Source of the DNA: Pseudomonadota bacterium
Lineage (GTDB): Bacteria > Desulfobacterota > Binatia > Binatales > Binataceae
NCBI GenBank assembly: GCA_021323675.1
Contig: JAJPKP010000060.1
Coordinates: 1-64,000 of the forward strand
Direction: 5' to 3'
Length of the DNA: 64,000 nt
In this document: positions 17,291 to 25,533 of the stretch, piece by piece
Layout of the letters: each line of letters starts with the position of its first letter
How positions within the stretch are numbered: position 1 is the stretch's first letter
Notes under the pieces: generated by a model
Told to the model about the DNA's origin: nothing
What the model saw: the letters and a program-made list of their open reading frames with translations, nothing else
The model's database searches: none
Translations under genes and position numbers: made by a program

Positions 17291-18544
17291 GTGCGCTACG
17301 AACTCAAGATCGCGCTCCGCTACCTGCGCGCGCGCCGCAAGGAGGGCTTTATCTCGGTCACCACCGTGTTCACGGCGGTGGGCGTGATGATCGGCGTGGC
17401 CGCCCTCACGATCACTCTGGCGGTGATGGGAGGATTCCAGCAGAGCCTCAAGGATCGCCTGCTGAGCATGAGCCCGCAGGTTCAGATTTACAGCGCCGAG
17501 GGGCCGATTGGAAATTACGCTGAGATCGAGGCGCGAGCGGGCGCGATCGCCGGCGTGGATGGCACCGATCCGTTCATCATCGGGCAGGGGATGCTGAGTT
17601 CGGGCCGCGGCATCAGCGGCGTGGTGGTTCGCGGCGTCGAGCCCGACAACCAGCTCATCGCGAGCAAATGGGGCCGCTACCTCGTTTCCGGAAGCCTCGG
17701 GCGCCTGATGACCAACCAGACCATCGCGGCACCCGGCGCCTCCGGCGGCCAATCGAGCGTTGGAGCGGTCGCGATCGGAACCGGGCTTGCCGAGAAGTTG
17801 AAGGTTAAGCTTGGCGATCCGGTCAGGATGGTGGCGCCGCTGATCTCGCCGAGCGGCAATCTCTCGACGCGCACCGGCGATTTCGTGGTCGGCGCACTGT
17901 TCGAGGCGGATTTCGAGTCCGCCGACACCAAACTCGTCCTGATGGACCTGCGGCACGCCCAGGACTTCTTCGGCCGCGGCGACAAGGTCGACGGCATCGA
18001 GGTGCATCTGCGCAACCTGAACGAAACGATGGCGGTGAGCGCCGCGCTGCGAAAAGCGCTCGGGCGCCCTTACTACGTTCGCAACTGGATCGAGTTCAAC
18101 CAGTCGGCATCGGCGGGATTTGAGATGCTCAAGCGGGTCTATTCGCTGGTGCTCGTGATGCTCATCGGCGTTGCCGCGTTCAATCTCGTCGCGACTCTGA
18201 TCATGGTGGTGATGGAAAAGCGCAAGGATATTGCCGTGCTTATCGCGATGGGGGCGCAGCGGCGCGAAGTGCGGCTGATCTTCGTGCTCAAGGGAATGAT
18301 CGTGGGAGCGGCCGGAACGCTGGCCGGACTGGCAGTCGGCGCGGCAGGATGTTTTTTACTGGCGCGCTACCAGTTCATCCACATTTCGAAGGAAATCTAC
18401 GGGATGTCGTCGCCGCCGGTGGCGGCGCGTCCCGCGGACTTCGTATGGGTCGCGCTCGCTTCGCTCGCGCTTTGCCTGGTCGCAACACTCTATCCGGCGC
18501 GCCAAGCCGCGCGCGAAATGCCGATCGAGGTTTTCCGCTCTTAG
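17291..18544 (+). CDS. Lipoprotein-releasing ABC transporter permease (LolC/LolE family)
   Basis: Inner-membrane subunit that extracts outer-membrane lipoproteins and hands them to LolA. It has 417 residues from GTG 17291. The N-terminal signature is ALRYLRARRKEGFISVTTVF, with a first membrane segment (about residues 22-46), a periplasmic MacB-like domain of about 200 residues, and then three membrane segments (about 280-305, 325-350 and 375-400) within the FtsX domain. LolD, usually next in the operon, is absent: the next gene is on the other strand and its frame abuts this stop codon. Confidence 0.9.
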   Translation: MRYELKIALRYLRARRKEGFISVTTVFTAVGVMIGVAALTITLAVMGGFQQSLKDRLLSMSPQVQIYSAEGPIGNYAEIEARAGAIAGVDGTDPFIIGQGMLSSGRGISGVVVRGVEPDNQLIASKWGRYLVSGSLGRLMTNQTIAAPGASGGQSSVGAVAIGTGLAEKLKVKLGDPVRMVAPLISPSGNLSTRTGDFVVGALFEADFESADTKLVLMDLRHAQDFFGRGDKVDGIEVHLRNLNETMAVSAALRKALGRPYYVRNWIEFNQSASAGFEMLKRVYSLVLVMLIGVAAFNLVATLIMVVMEKRKDIAVLIAMGAQRREVRLIFVLKGMIVGAAGTLAGLAVGAAGCFLLARYQFIHISKEIYGMSSPPVAARPADFVWVALASLALCLVATLYPARQAAREMPIEVFRS

Positions 18545-18614
18545 CCCATGTCCTCTTCCTCCGCCATCACCTCCGCTTCCTCCAGATCCGCCTCGTCGGC
18601 GAACTCAGGGCGGG

Positions 18615-18887
18615 TTACTGGGCGGACGGGGATGGATTAGACGGGGGCTTCGGCGTAGCGATCTTGGGCTTGCGAACCACGAGGGTCTCGTGTCCGCGCA
18701 CCTTGATCGTGCGAGCAGGTTCGGAATAGTTCGGGGCCGGGCCGTCGTGGCGCACCGGGCGCGAGGAGGTGCGCCGCCTGCGCCAGTTGTTCAGCTCCTT
18801 GGAAAGCTTGGCCAGGGACTCGCTGTCGCGGGTCTCTTCGGCTCCGTTTCCGCCTGCCTTCTCTTCGTCTCCGTTCATCTCACTCAT
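18615..18887 (-). CDS. Hypothetical small charged protein
   Basis: Not recognised. 90 residues, rich in Glu/Asp at the N terminus, with a central basic WRRRRTSSRPVRH, the hydrophobic stretch KVRGHETLVVRKPKI, and a Pro/Ser tail. GGAAGAGAG lies about 8 bases before ATG 18887. The other frame continues past the TAA stop for 32 codons with a strongly acidic, protein-like tail ending at 18541, so the gene may be frameshifted. It is probably cytoplasmic, with no signal peptide or membrane segment. Confidence 0.5.
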   Translation of the reverse strand: MSEMNGDEEKAGGNGAEETRDSESLAKLSKELNNWRRRRTSSRPVRHDGPAPNYSEPARTIKVRGHETLVVRKPKIATPKPPSNPSPSAQ

Positions 18888-19124
18888 ACTGACTCTCTCT
18901 TCCGGTAAGTGGTTCGGGTTCTCCTTTCTGCAATAGTGGAAGAATTCTGATTTTCAATTTGGACCGCAGGGCTTCAGGTAGGCGCGCTCATCCCCAGATG
19001 GGAAATCTCTCGGTTGTCATTCAGCTCGAACGTTCGTATGCAACGCGCGCCGGATTCTGAAACCCGCAACCTGTTATCTATGTGGAATGATTTTTTTTGA
19101 AAAACGATGCGTAGCAGTCTATAG

Positions 19125-19153
19125 GCGCCGGGCCCGCCGATCGGGCCCGGCGC
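19125..19153 (-). terminator. GC hairpin downstream of the SCP2 gene
   Basis: A perfect 12-bp stem, 19125-19136 with 19142-19153, with a CCGAT loop, lies 30 bases after the SCP2 stop. No T-run follows immediately on the minus strand, although TTTTTC appears about 20 bases further on. So it may be a weak terminator or an RNA 3' end protector. The rest of the 18888-19183 gap shows no gene. Confidence 0.5.
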
Positions 19154-19183
19154 TCTTCGAAACCTTCAGTCAGGCCGTATGCC

Positions 19184-19516
19184 TTATTGGAACAAGCTCT
19201 GCATCCGCAAAGCAAGTCCCATGTCCCCCGCGATGCGCAGTTTGCCGGTCATGAACGCCATCTGGCCGTTGAGCTTGCCGCTCAACATGTCCAGATAGTC
19301 CTGCGCAGTCATCGAAATCGTGATGCTGGGCGAAGCGTGCGCCCCTTCCTTCACTTCGCAACTCTCGTTGTTGATGATCACGTGCCATTTCCCGCCGCCA
19401 TCGCCGGAGAGGTCGAACTGATAGACAGCGTTCAGCCCCTTGGCGGCATCCTTGTTGAAACGGCTCGGCATCATATCAAAAGCCTGCTTACACGACGTAG
19501 GTGCTGCATCAGCCAT
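19184..19516 (-). CDS. SCP2 sterol-binding domain protein
   Basis: Single-domain SCP2 protein of 110 residues, a hydrophobic-pocket fold that binds sterols, fatty acids or acyl-CoA. Visible family features are the N-terminal QAFDMMPSRFN, the strand pair YQFDLSGDGGGKWHVII, then ISMTAQDYLDMLSGKLNGQMAFMTGKLRIAGD, the best conserved part. I start at ATG 19516 because AGGAGG lies 11 bases upstream. A longer form of 133 residues is open but has no ribosome site. The ligand is unknown. Confidence 0.85.
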   Translation of the reverse strand: MADAAPTSCKQAFDMMPSRFNKDAAKGLNAVYQFDLSGDGGGKWHVIINNESCEVKEGAHASPSITISMTAQDYLDMLSGKLNGQMAFMTGKLRIAGDMGLALRMQSLFQ

Positions 19517-19671
19517 GGAAAGGGAAACCTCCTGGGTGGGGGCGGCAATCGCCGCACTCTTGGGCCCATCTAAGCGTTCGTACAAAACCTTGTCAATAGC
19601 GGCGAACCCTCTTTTCGCGCGCCTAACACCTCTTAGGGAGACGCTGAATTCGCCTCGATCTGGCGCGGCGA

Positions 19672-21171
19672 TCAGAATCCGAAGACGCTCCCCGGCTTCA
19701 CCATGATCAGGTTCTCTCGCACGATCACCGGCGCCGCTCCTTCGGTGATGGTCACCGCGCGGTCCCGTTCGGCATCGGTCTTCACTTCTCCGCTGAGGAA
19801 TGCGTCCTTGCCGATGATCTTGACCGTCACCTTATCAAGTCCCGCGTTCGCCAATTGCGACTGAACCTGCGCCTGCTGTTGCCTCCAGGTCGCGGTGTCG
19901 GTCGTGAGGTTGTTCGCCACCGAAGTTACTCCCACCACCGCGCGCACCGTACGCTCGGCGGCAGCTTTCGCTTTGTCATCGAAGACCTTGCCGAACAACA
20001 CCACCGTGCCATCCGGATCGGTGTAGAACTGGACGCGCCCGAAGTTGCGATTCGCGCGCAGCGCTTCCGTCACTCGATTACGCAGCGAGGGAGTCGGAAC
20101 CGGCTTGGGAGCCGCCGCGACATGCCGGGGCGGCCGCGGAGCGCGAACCACCGGTGCGGGCGGAGGCGCGGGCGTTGCCGGAGCCGAGGGAACCGCGGCG
20201 ACGGCAGGGCTGGGCGCGGAGGTCGGCGCCGCCGAGGCTCCGTACTCCGGCGGCTCATTCGGACTCAGGTTGGCTAGCTTCGTGCCGAGCGCGGATTCGA
20301 TGCTGCCCTGCTCGGTGGGATCGTGCGCGAACACAATCGGATAATCCGCCTCTACCTGGCCTCCGCCGAAGGGCGGGTAGGACCATCCGGAAACATCTTT
20401 CACAACATCCGCATCCAGGCTGGGATTTGGAGCGGTCGAGGTACGAACGGTGACGGCGCCGACTGAACCGTCCGGCATGATTCGCACGCGCAGAATCATG
20501 CCGTCGTTCGTAGTGGAATCGCCCGCGAGGGCTCGTCTGTATGCATCCAGCAATGTCCTCTTTCCGTCATCAAAAACCTTACGCATCGTGTCGGAACTTC
20601 TCTCCGGCGCCGATGCGGACTCGCCCGCGACCTGGACGGAAATGGTATTCGCCAGAGCGACGATCGGACCCGACGGGGCGGCCGGTGCGGGCGAAGCCGC
20701 GGCAGAAGGAGAAGCGCTCGCGACCTGCTTCACAGACTCACGCGCGCTCAGATGCAGCGCGAGCCACGCTCCTCCAATAAGCGCGATCACCGCGGCGGCA
20801 ATATAGGCGATCGTCGTTAACGATCTGCCACCCTCTTCGGGTTCTTCGTCCTCAGAATCCGGAATCCTGCTGGTCATTTGTCCTGACCCGCGACTTCCGG
20901 TCTGGCTCGACATCGCGGTCCGAGCCTCCGCCGGACGCGGGGACTGGGGCCGCGCGGAGGTCGTATCCTGGGCAAGGCGCGCGCCGCAGAAGTTGCAAAT
21001 CACTTCGCCGGGTTCGGCGCGGCCGCCGCATACGGGACATTCGACGGCGCCGCCGCCGGGTGAACCGCCCGCCACAAATGCGGGATCGCTCCTTATCAGC
21101 GCTACGCCATCGGTCTCGCAAAACGATTCGTTGTCAGGGTAGGTGCGGTTGCAGCTCGGGCATTTCTTCAT
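19672..21171 (-). CDS. Zinc-ribbon, membrane-anchored protein with TonB-C-like and BON domains
   Basis: A 499-residue multidomain protein of unknown role. Two zinc ribbons lie at the N terminus (C4/C7/C18 region, and C45-C48-C59-C62), followed by a low-complexity linker and one membrane segment at residues 119-141. The domain at about 195-285, with ILRVRIMPDGSVGAV and DVSGWSYPPFGGG, resembles the AgmX/TonB C-terminal type. Next come a Pro/Ala spacer (310-362) and two BON-like domains (about 364-425 and 432-492). The ribbons are presumably cytoplasmic and the rest periplasmic. The SCP2 gene follows 155 bases downstream. Confidence 0.8.
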   Translation of the reverse strand: MKKCPSCNRTYPDNESFCETDGVALIRSDPAFVAGGSPGGGAVECPVCGGRAEPGEVICNFCGARLAQDTTSARPQSPRPAEARTAMSSQTGSRGSGQMTSRIPDSEDEEPEEGGRSLTTIAYIAAAVIALIGGAWLALHLSARESVKQVASASPSAAASPAPAAPSGPIVALANTISVQVAGESASAPERSSDTMRKVFDDGKRTLLDAYRRALAGDSTTNDGMILRVRIMPDGSVGAVTVRTSTAPNPSLDADVVKDVSGWSYPPFGGGQVEADYPIVFAHDPTEQGSIESALGTKLANLSPNEPPEYGASAAPTSAPSPAVAAVPSAPATPAPPPAPVVRAPRPPRHVAAAPKPVPTPSLRNRVTEALRANRNFGRVQFYTDPDGTVVLFGKVFDDKAKAAAERTVRAVVGVTSVANNLTTDTATWRQQQAQVQSQLANAGLDKVTVKIIGKDAFLSGEVKTDAERDRAVTITEGAAPVIVRENLIMVKPGSVFGF

Positions 21172-21393
21172 CGAGAGTGCAGCCCTCCGGATTCGGCGGC
21201 AAAAAGCCTGGCTGATGATATCTGCGCTCCGTTATGGACGCCAAGCACCCGGGTGGTTCGGCTCTCCTCCGTAACCCGGTTCTTTGCAAACTCGTGGACG
21301 GACGGAGGATCGGCCCGAGAGTCATTCGGAAGAGAAACTTCGCTCTTCTGATGGACCCGGACGAACCTCGCTCCTGGCGCGGCCGGGAATGAC

Positions 21394-22248
21394 CTACACT
21401 TTGCTGATTACGTCGTCGCGGAATCGCTCCATCGCGGCGATCTGCTCTTTGGTGGACGGACCTGCGCCAAAAATGATGCGCGATACGCCCATCTCCGCGA
21501 ACTGCCGCACTATTGCCGGAGTCAGCGGCTGGCCGATTCTGGGACTTATCGTTATTTCCAGCGGTGTCGCGCGGCCGAACTCGCGCTCGAGCGCGCGCAA
21601 GCGGCCGATCGTTTGCCGGATGCCATCGAGGCTCTCCGCGATACCGTACCATCCGTCCCCCAAACGCGCCGTGCGCTTGAGCGCGGGTTCGGTATGACCG
21701 CCAAAGACGACCGGGGGATGCGGCCGCTGCGCCGGCTTGGGCATGAATTTGAAGCCTTGGATCGACACGGTCTTGCCCTGGTACACCGGATCCGCGCTCG
21801 TCCACAGTTCCTTCATCAGGGCCAGATACTCGCGCGTGCGCAGCGCCCGGTCCTTGAAGCTCATGCCGACGGCCTGGAACTCCTCCTCGAGCCATCCGAT
21901 CCCGATGCCAAAGATAAACCGCCCACCCGACAGCACATCCAGACTCGCAACCGCTTTGGCAGTGGTGAACGGATTTCGGATCGGCAAAACGAAAATGCCG
22001 GTCGCAAGCTTGATTGTGCTGGTGATTCCCGCGACGTAGGCCAGCGCGATCATCGGGTCGTGCAAAGGAGTATCCGGCGGCGCGGGCAAGCGGCCGCTCG
22101 ATGAATACGGATAAGGCGACTTGTATTCGATCGGCAGGATTATGTGTTCGGGAATCCAGAGCGACTCGAAGCCGAGTTCCTCGGCCTTGCGCGCAACCGC
22201 GGCAATGCTCGATGGCTGCGTTTGCATCAGGAACGTGGCGAATTTCAT
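21394..22248 (-). CDS. LLM class F420-dependent oxidoreductase (luciferase-like)
   Basis: A 284-residue luciferase-like monooxygenase-fold TIM barrel of the kind annotated as probable F420-dependent reductase: KFATFLMQTQPSS, RKAEELGFESLWIPEHI, then GITSTIKLATGIFVLPIRNPF and ASLDVLSGGRFIFGIGIGWLEEE. The substrate is unknown. It could use FMN instead of F420, which sequence reading cannot decide. Dodecin, a flavin-storage protein, is encoded 108 bases upstream in the same direction. Confidence 0.88.
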   Translation of the reverse strand: MKFATFLMQTQPSSIAAVARKAEELGFESLWIPEHIILPIEYKSPYPYSSSGRLPAPPDTPLHDPMIALAYVAGITSTIKLATGIFVLPIRNPFTTAKAVASLDVLSGGRFIFGIGIGWLEEEFQAVGMSFKDRALRTREYLALMKELWTSADPVYQGKTVSIQGFKFMPKPAQRPHPPVVFGGHTEPALKRTARLGDGWYGIAESLDGIRQTIGRLRALEREFGRATPLEITISPRIGQPLTPAIVRQFAEMGVSRIIFGAGPSTKEQIAAMERFRDDVISKV

Positions 22249-22356
22249 GGCATCCTCCAGGCCGGACGAAAGCCTCCCGGCCGCACGGACCCAAGCTAGC
22301 CGATCACAACCACGCTTGAAAAATGGGCCAACCAGCGACGATCGAGCGAGGTTCGG

Positions 22357-22575
22357 TCAGACCGGGTTCCCCTCCAGGCGAAAGCCGATCCTCACCCCCA
22401 CCTGAAATGCCGGATCGCCGCTGGCGCTCACCGCGCCGCGAATCTGGGTAACCTCGAACCAGTCGATGTTGCGGATGGTCTGGCTGGCTTTGGCAATCGC
22501 GTTGCGTATGGCCTGCTGGATGCTGTCCTCGGAGACGCCAACGACCTCGATAATCTTGTAGGTTTTGTCGGGCAT
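22357..22575 (-). CDS. Dodecin (flavin-binding)
   Basis: A 72-residue protein that forms a hollow dodecamer storing riboflavin/FMN. It has the typical order: YKIIEVVGVSEDSIQQAIRNA, then the flavin-stacking tryptophan in NIDWFEV, the conserved IRGAV, and C-terminal FQVGVRIGFRLE. It starts 34 bases after the selA stop and is probably co-transcribed with it. Confidence 0.95.
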   Translation of the reverse strand: MPDKTYKIIEVVGVSEDSIQQAIRNAIAKASQTIRNIDWFEVTQIRGAVSASGDPAFQVGVRIGFRLEGNPV

Positions 22576-22609
22576 GACTCACCTCCTCGCGCGTGTGGCG
22601 TCTTTGAGC

Positions 22610-24013
22610 CTACTGCGATTTGAAATTCACCGCGAATGCCGCAGGATCCTCGATCGTGCGCATGTCCAGATGGAACGCATCACCGCTGACACGCCCGATG
22701 ATGCGCGCCCGCCGGAACATCGCTGCTATCTCATTCGGCGAGATGGCTGGATGGGTGATGGTCACGGCGACCGATGGCAGCCCCTCGGCGGGAAGCGAAC
22801 CCGAACCGATCTCCGAAACCGTCTCGGTGACTTCAAGCTTGAATTCGCCGGCAAGCCGCTCGGCGATTATCTGGCGCGCGCGCTCCGCAATCGGACGCAG
22901 CTCGCCCGGCGTTCGGCGCATCAGGCGCAGCGTGGGAACTTCGTCGACTACATCGCCGGAGCGGAGGTAAATCCTGAGGGTCGCTTCAAGCGCGGCAAGC
23001 GTAAGCTTGTCGCATCTGAGCGCCCGCTTCAGCGGATTTGCCTTGAGCTTCGCCATCAGGCTTCGCCTGCCCGCGATCAAACCGGCCTGCGGACCACCGA
23101 GCAGTTTGTCGCCGGAAAACGTGACCAGCGCGGCGCCGGCGGCGATACTGTCCGCGACGAGCGGCTCGCGCGGCAGTCCGAATCGCGCAAGGTCGATGAG
23201 CGCGCCCGCGCCGAGGTCCTCTACCACGTCGATTCCGCGATCGCGGCCGATTGCGGCCAGCTCCTCCAGTCGCACTTCGCTGGTAAATCCGACAATACGG
23301 TAGTTGGAAGGATGCACCTTCATCAGGAGCGCGGTGTCGGGGCCGATCGCGTTCACGTAGTCGTTGCGATGGGTGCGGTTGGTGGTGCCAACTTCGCGAA
23401 GCCGCGCGCCGCTTCGCGCCATCACGTCGGGAATCCGGAACGACCCGCCGATCTCGATCAGTTCGCCTCGCGAAACGATCACTTCCCGCCCCATCGCGAG
23501 TGTGTTCAGGACCAGCAGCACCGCGGCCGCGTTGTTGTTGACGACGGTAGCGGCTTCCGCGCCGGTCAGGGCGCACAGTTCAGATTCGACGATGGAATCT
23601 CGATCGCCGCGTTCGCCCGTTTCCAGATCGAATTCCAGGTTCACCGCGGAACGCGCCGCCTGCTCGACCGCTTCGATCGCGGGTTCGGCGAGAATCGCGC
23701 GGCCCAGATTGGTATGCAACACGACGCCCGTGGCGTTGACGAGCGGCTTCATCACCGGCTCGTCGGCCGCAATCGCGCGTCCGGCGCGCGCCGCGACCTC
23801 CGCCGCGAGCGAGGCTCGGTCGGCGTCGAAAGCGTAGCGGCCCGCGGTGATTTCCGCGCGCAGCTCATCCGCCGCGCGCTGCACGACTCTCTTGAGGTAA
23901 GCGCGGCTCAGTCCTTTTGCTGGCGGTCCACGCTCAACCGTGCGCAGGCATTCGTCGATTGACGGCATCGCGCGAAGCAGTGCTGTGCGATCGCTCTCGG
24001 GGTGTCCGGCCAC
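22610..24013 (-). CDS. selA: L-seryl-tRNA(Sec) selenium transferase
   Basis: PLP enzyme that converts seryl-tRNA(Sec) to selenocysteyl-tRNA(Sec). The PLP lysine lies in FSGDKLLGGPQAGLI. VNATGVVLHTNLGRA and NNNAAAVLL are family blocks. I choose GTG 24013 (467 residues, close to E. coli's 463) because the family has about a dozen residues before the LLRAMPSIDE motif. ATG 23968 would begin inside that motif. The frame stays open to 24190, but that part is low-complexity and overlaps the MFS gene. Its presence implies selenoproteins, SelB and tRNA-Sec elsewhere; none is visible here. Confidence 0.93.
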   Translation of the reverse strand: MAGHPESDRTALLRAMPSIDECLRTVERGPPAKGLSRAYLKRVVQRAADELRAEITAGRYAFDADRASLAAEVAARAGRAIAADEPVMKPLVNATGVVLHTNLGRAILAEPAIEAVEQAARSAVNLEFDLETGERGDRDSIVESELCALTGAEAATVVNNNAAAVLLVLNTLAMGREVIVSRGELIEIGGSFRIPDVMARSGARLREVGTTNRTHRNDYVNAIGPDTALLMKVHPSNYRIVGFTSEVRLEELAAIGRDRGIDVVEDLGAGALIDLARFGLPREPLVADSIAAGAALVTFSGDKLLGGPQAGLIAGRRSLMAKLKANPLKRALRCDKLTLAALEATLRIYLRSGDVVDEVPTLRLMRRTPGELRPIAERARQIIAERLAGEFKLEVTETVSEIGSGSLPAEGLPSVAVTITHPAISPNEIAAMFRRARIIGRVSGDAFHLDMRTIEDPAAFAVNFKSQ

Positions 24014-24108
24014 GACCGGATTATCGGAGACGGCGCCGCTGTCAGCAAGCCGCGCCCCGCCGCCGGAGGTTGTATCGTCTGATGATCCCGCGGCGACGGG
24101 CGGCCCGG

Positions 24109-25431
24109 CTATGAGGCCAGCGTGGGGGTCTCGAGGGCTTCCTGCGCCTCGGCTATCACCTTGAGCTTGCTGATCAACAGGAATGCGCATCCAAGCGCGA
24201 ACGCCGAACAGACCACTACCGCGATGCGCGGGCTCAGATGCTCACCGACGAAGCCGACCTCGAGGCTGCCGATCGGAGCGGTGCCGATGAATGACAGCGT
24301 GTAGATGCTCATGACGCGGCCGCGAAGCTCGTCGGCAACGAACATCTGGAGCATCGTGTTCGTCGTGACCATATGGTTCATCAGTCCGGCGCCGATCATC
24401 GCCTGAGCGAACAGCGACAACGCCAGCGACTTCGATACGCCGAAAACAAAGATCGACGCGGCCATGCAGAAGAGGCCAAAGACGAGGTTCTGGCGCAGCA
24501 CTCGCGGAGCATTGGATCGCGAGTTCATCACGATTGCGCTGACCACGGCGCCAAAGCCCTGCGCCGCCATCAGGAACCCGTAGCCGCGCGCGCCGCTGTG
24601 CAGCAGGTCGCGCGCAAACAGAGGTACCAGCACGGCGTATTGCACCGCGAAGCCGCTGCTGATCGCCACCACGAGAAGCAAATAGAAGCTGGGGCGATGG
24701 CGCCATACGTAGGCGAGCCCCTGGCGCACCTGCTGCATCATCGCTACGCCGAGATTGCTCCGCTCGCGCCGAGGCACGTCCATTTCGAGGAGTCCCCAGA
24801 TGACGGCGATGAAGCTGAGGCCGTTCAGAAAGAAGCAACCCGCCACCCCCATAATGGCGATCAGCAAGCCGGCAACCGCCGGACCAACCATCCGCGCGCC
24901 GTTGAAAATCATGGAATTCATCGCGATCGCGTTGGAAAGGTCTTCCTTGCCGACCATCTCGACCACGAATGCCTGCCGGCCGGGCATATCGAAGGAACTC
25001 ACCAGGCCGTTGAGCGCGGCGAGGATGATGACGTGCTCGACCCGAACCACCCCGGCCCACGTAAGCCACGCGAGCACGAACGCGCTCAGCATCAGCAGCG
25101 TCTGCGCGGCGAGAATCAGCCGGCGGCGATCGACCCGATCGACGACCACACCCGCGAACAACCCCACGAGGACGATCGGCATAAAGCCCGCAAAGGCGAC
25201 GAATCCCAGCGCCATCGAGGAATTGGTCAACCGGAGAACCAGCCACGCTTGCGCGACCGATTGCATCCAGGTGCCGATCAGGGAGATGAGCTGGCCGGCG
25301 AAGAACAGGCGGAAGTTGCGATGGCGTAACGCGCGAAAGGCGGAAAGCCGCGTCTCCCAGGTCGATGGCTCGGGTAACTCGCCGGGCTCTTCAGCCTCGA
25401 CGGCTTCTATTTCGGGCGAGGTATCGATGAT
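24109..25431 (-). CDS. Major facilitator superfamily exporter (EntS-like, MFS_3)
   Basis: About 440 residues with some 11-12 membrane segments, similar to enterobactin-exporter/drug-efflux MFS proteins. The family N terminus (ALRHRNFRLFFAGQLISLIG, then TWMQSVAQAWLVLRLTN) is encoded in frame upstream of the first in-frame ATG (25266). Starting at that ATG would cut the first membrane helix in half. No ATG, GTG or TTG exists in frame between 25266 and the stop at 25441-25443. ATC codons at 25431 and 25428 follow AAGAGG by 5-8 bases and would give I(I)DTSPEIEA. An AUC start or an ATG-to-ATC base change or error is likely. The substrate is unknown. Confidence 0.85.
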   Translation of the reverse strand: MIDTSPEIEAVEAEEPGELPEPSTWETRLSAFRALRHRNFRLFFAGQLISLIGTWMQSVAQAWLVLRLTNSSMALGFVAFAGFMPIVLVGLFAGVVVDRVDRRRLILAAQTLLMLSAFVLAWLTWAGVVRVEHVIILAALNGLVSSFDMPGRQAFVVEMVGKEDLSNAIAMNSMIFNGARMVGPAVAGLLIAIMGVAGCFFLNGLSFIAVIWGLLEMDVPRRERSNLGVAMMQQVRQGLAYVWRHRPSFYLLLVVAISSGFAVQYAVLVPLFARDLLHSGARGYGFLMAAQGFGAVVSAIVMNSRSNAPRVLRQNLVFGLFCMAASIFVFGVSKSLALSLFAQAMIGAGLMNHMVTTNTMLQMFVADELRGRVMSIYTLSFIGTAPIGSLEVGFVGEHLSPRIAVVVCSAFALGCAFLLISKLKVIAEAQEALETPTLAS

Positions 25432-25533
25432 GCCGGCCTCTTATCGATGTCAGCGGCAGCGATGATTCTGCCAGAGCGCGCGATACCAGGCGACCGGTTG
25501 CCGCGACGGCGCGGCTTTGCAAGCTTCTAGGGC

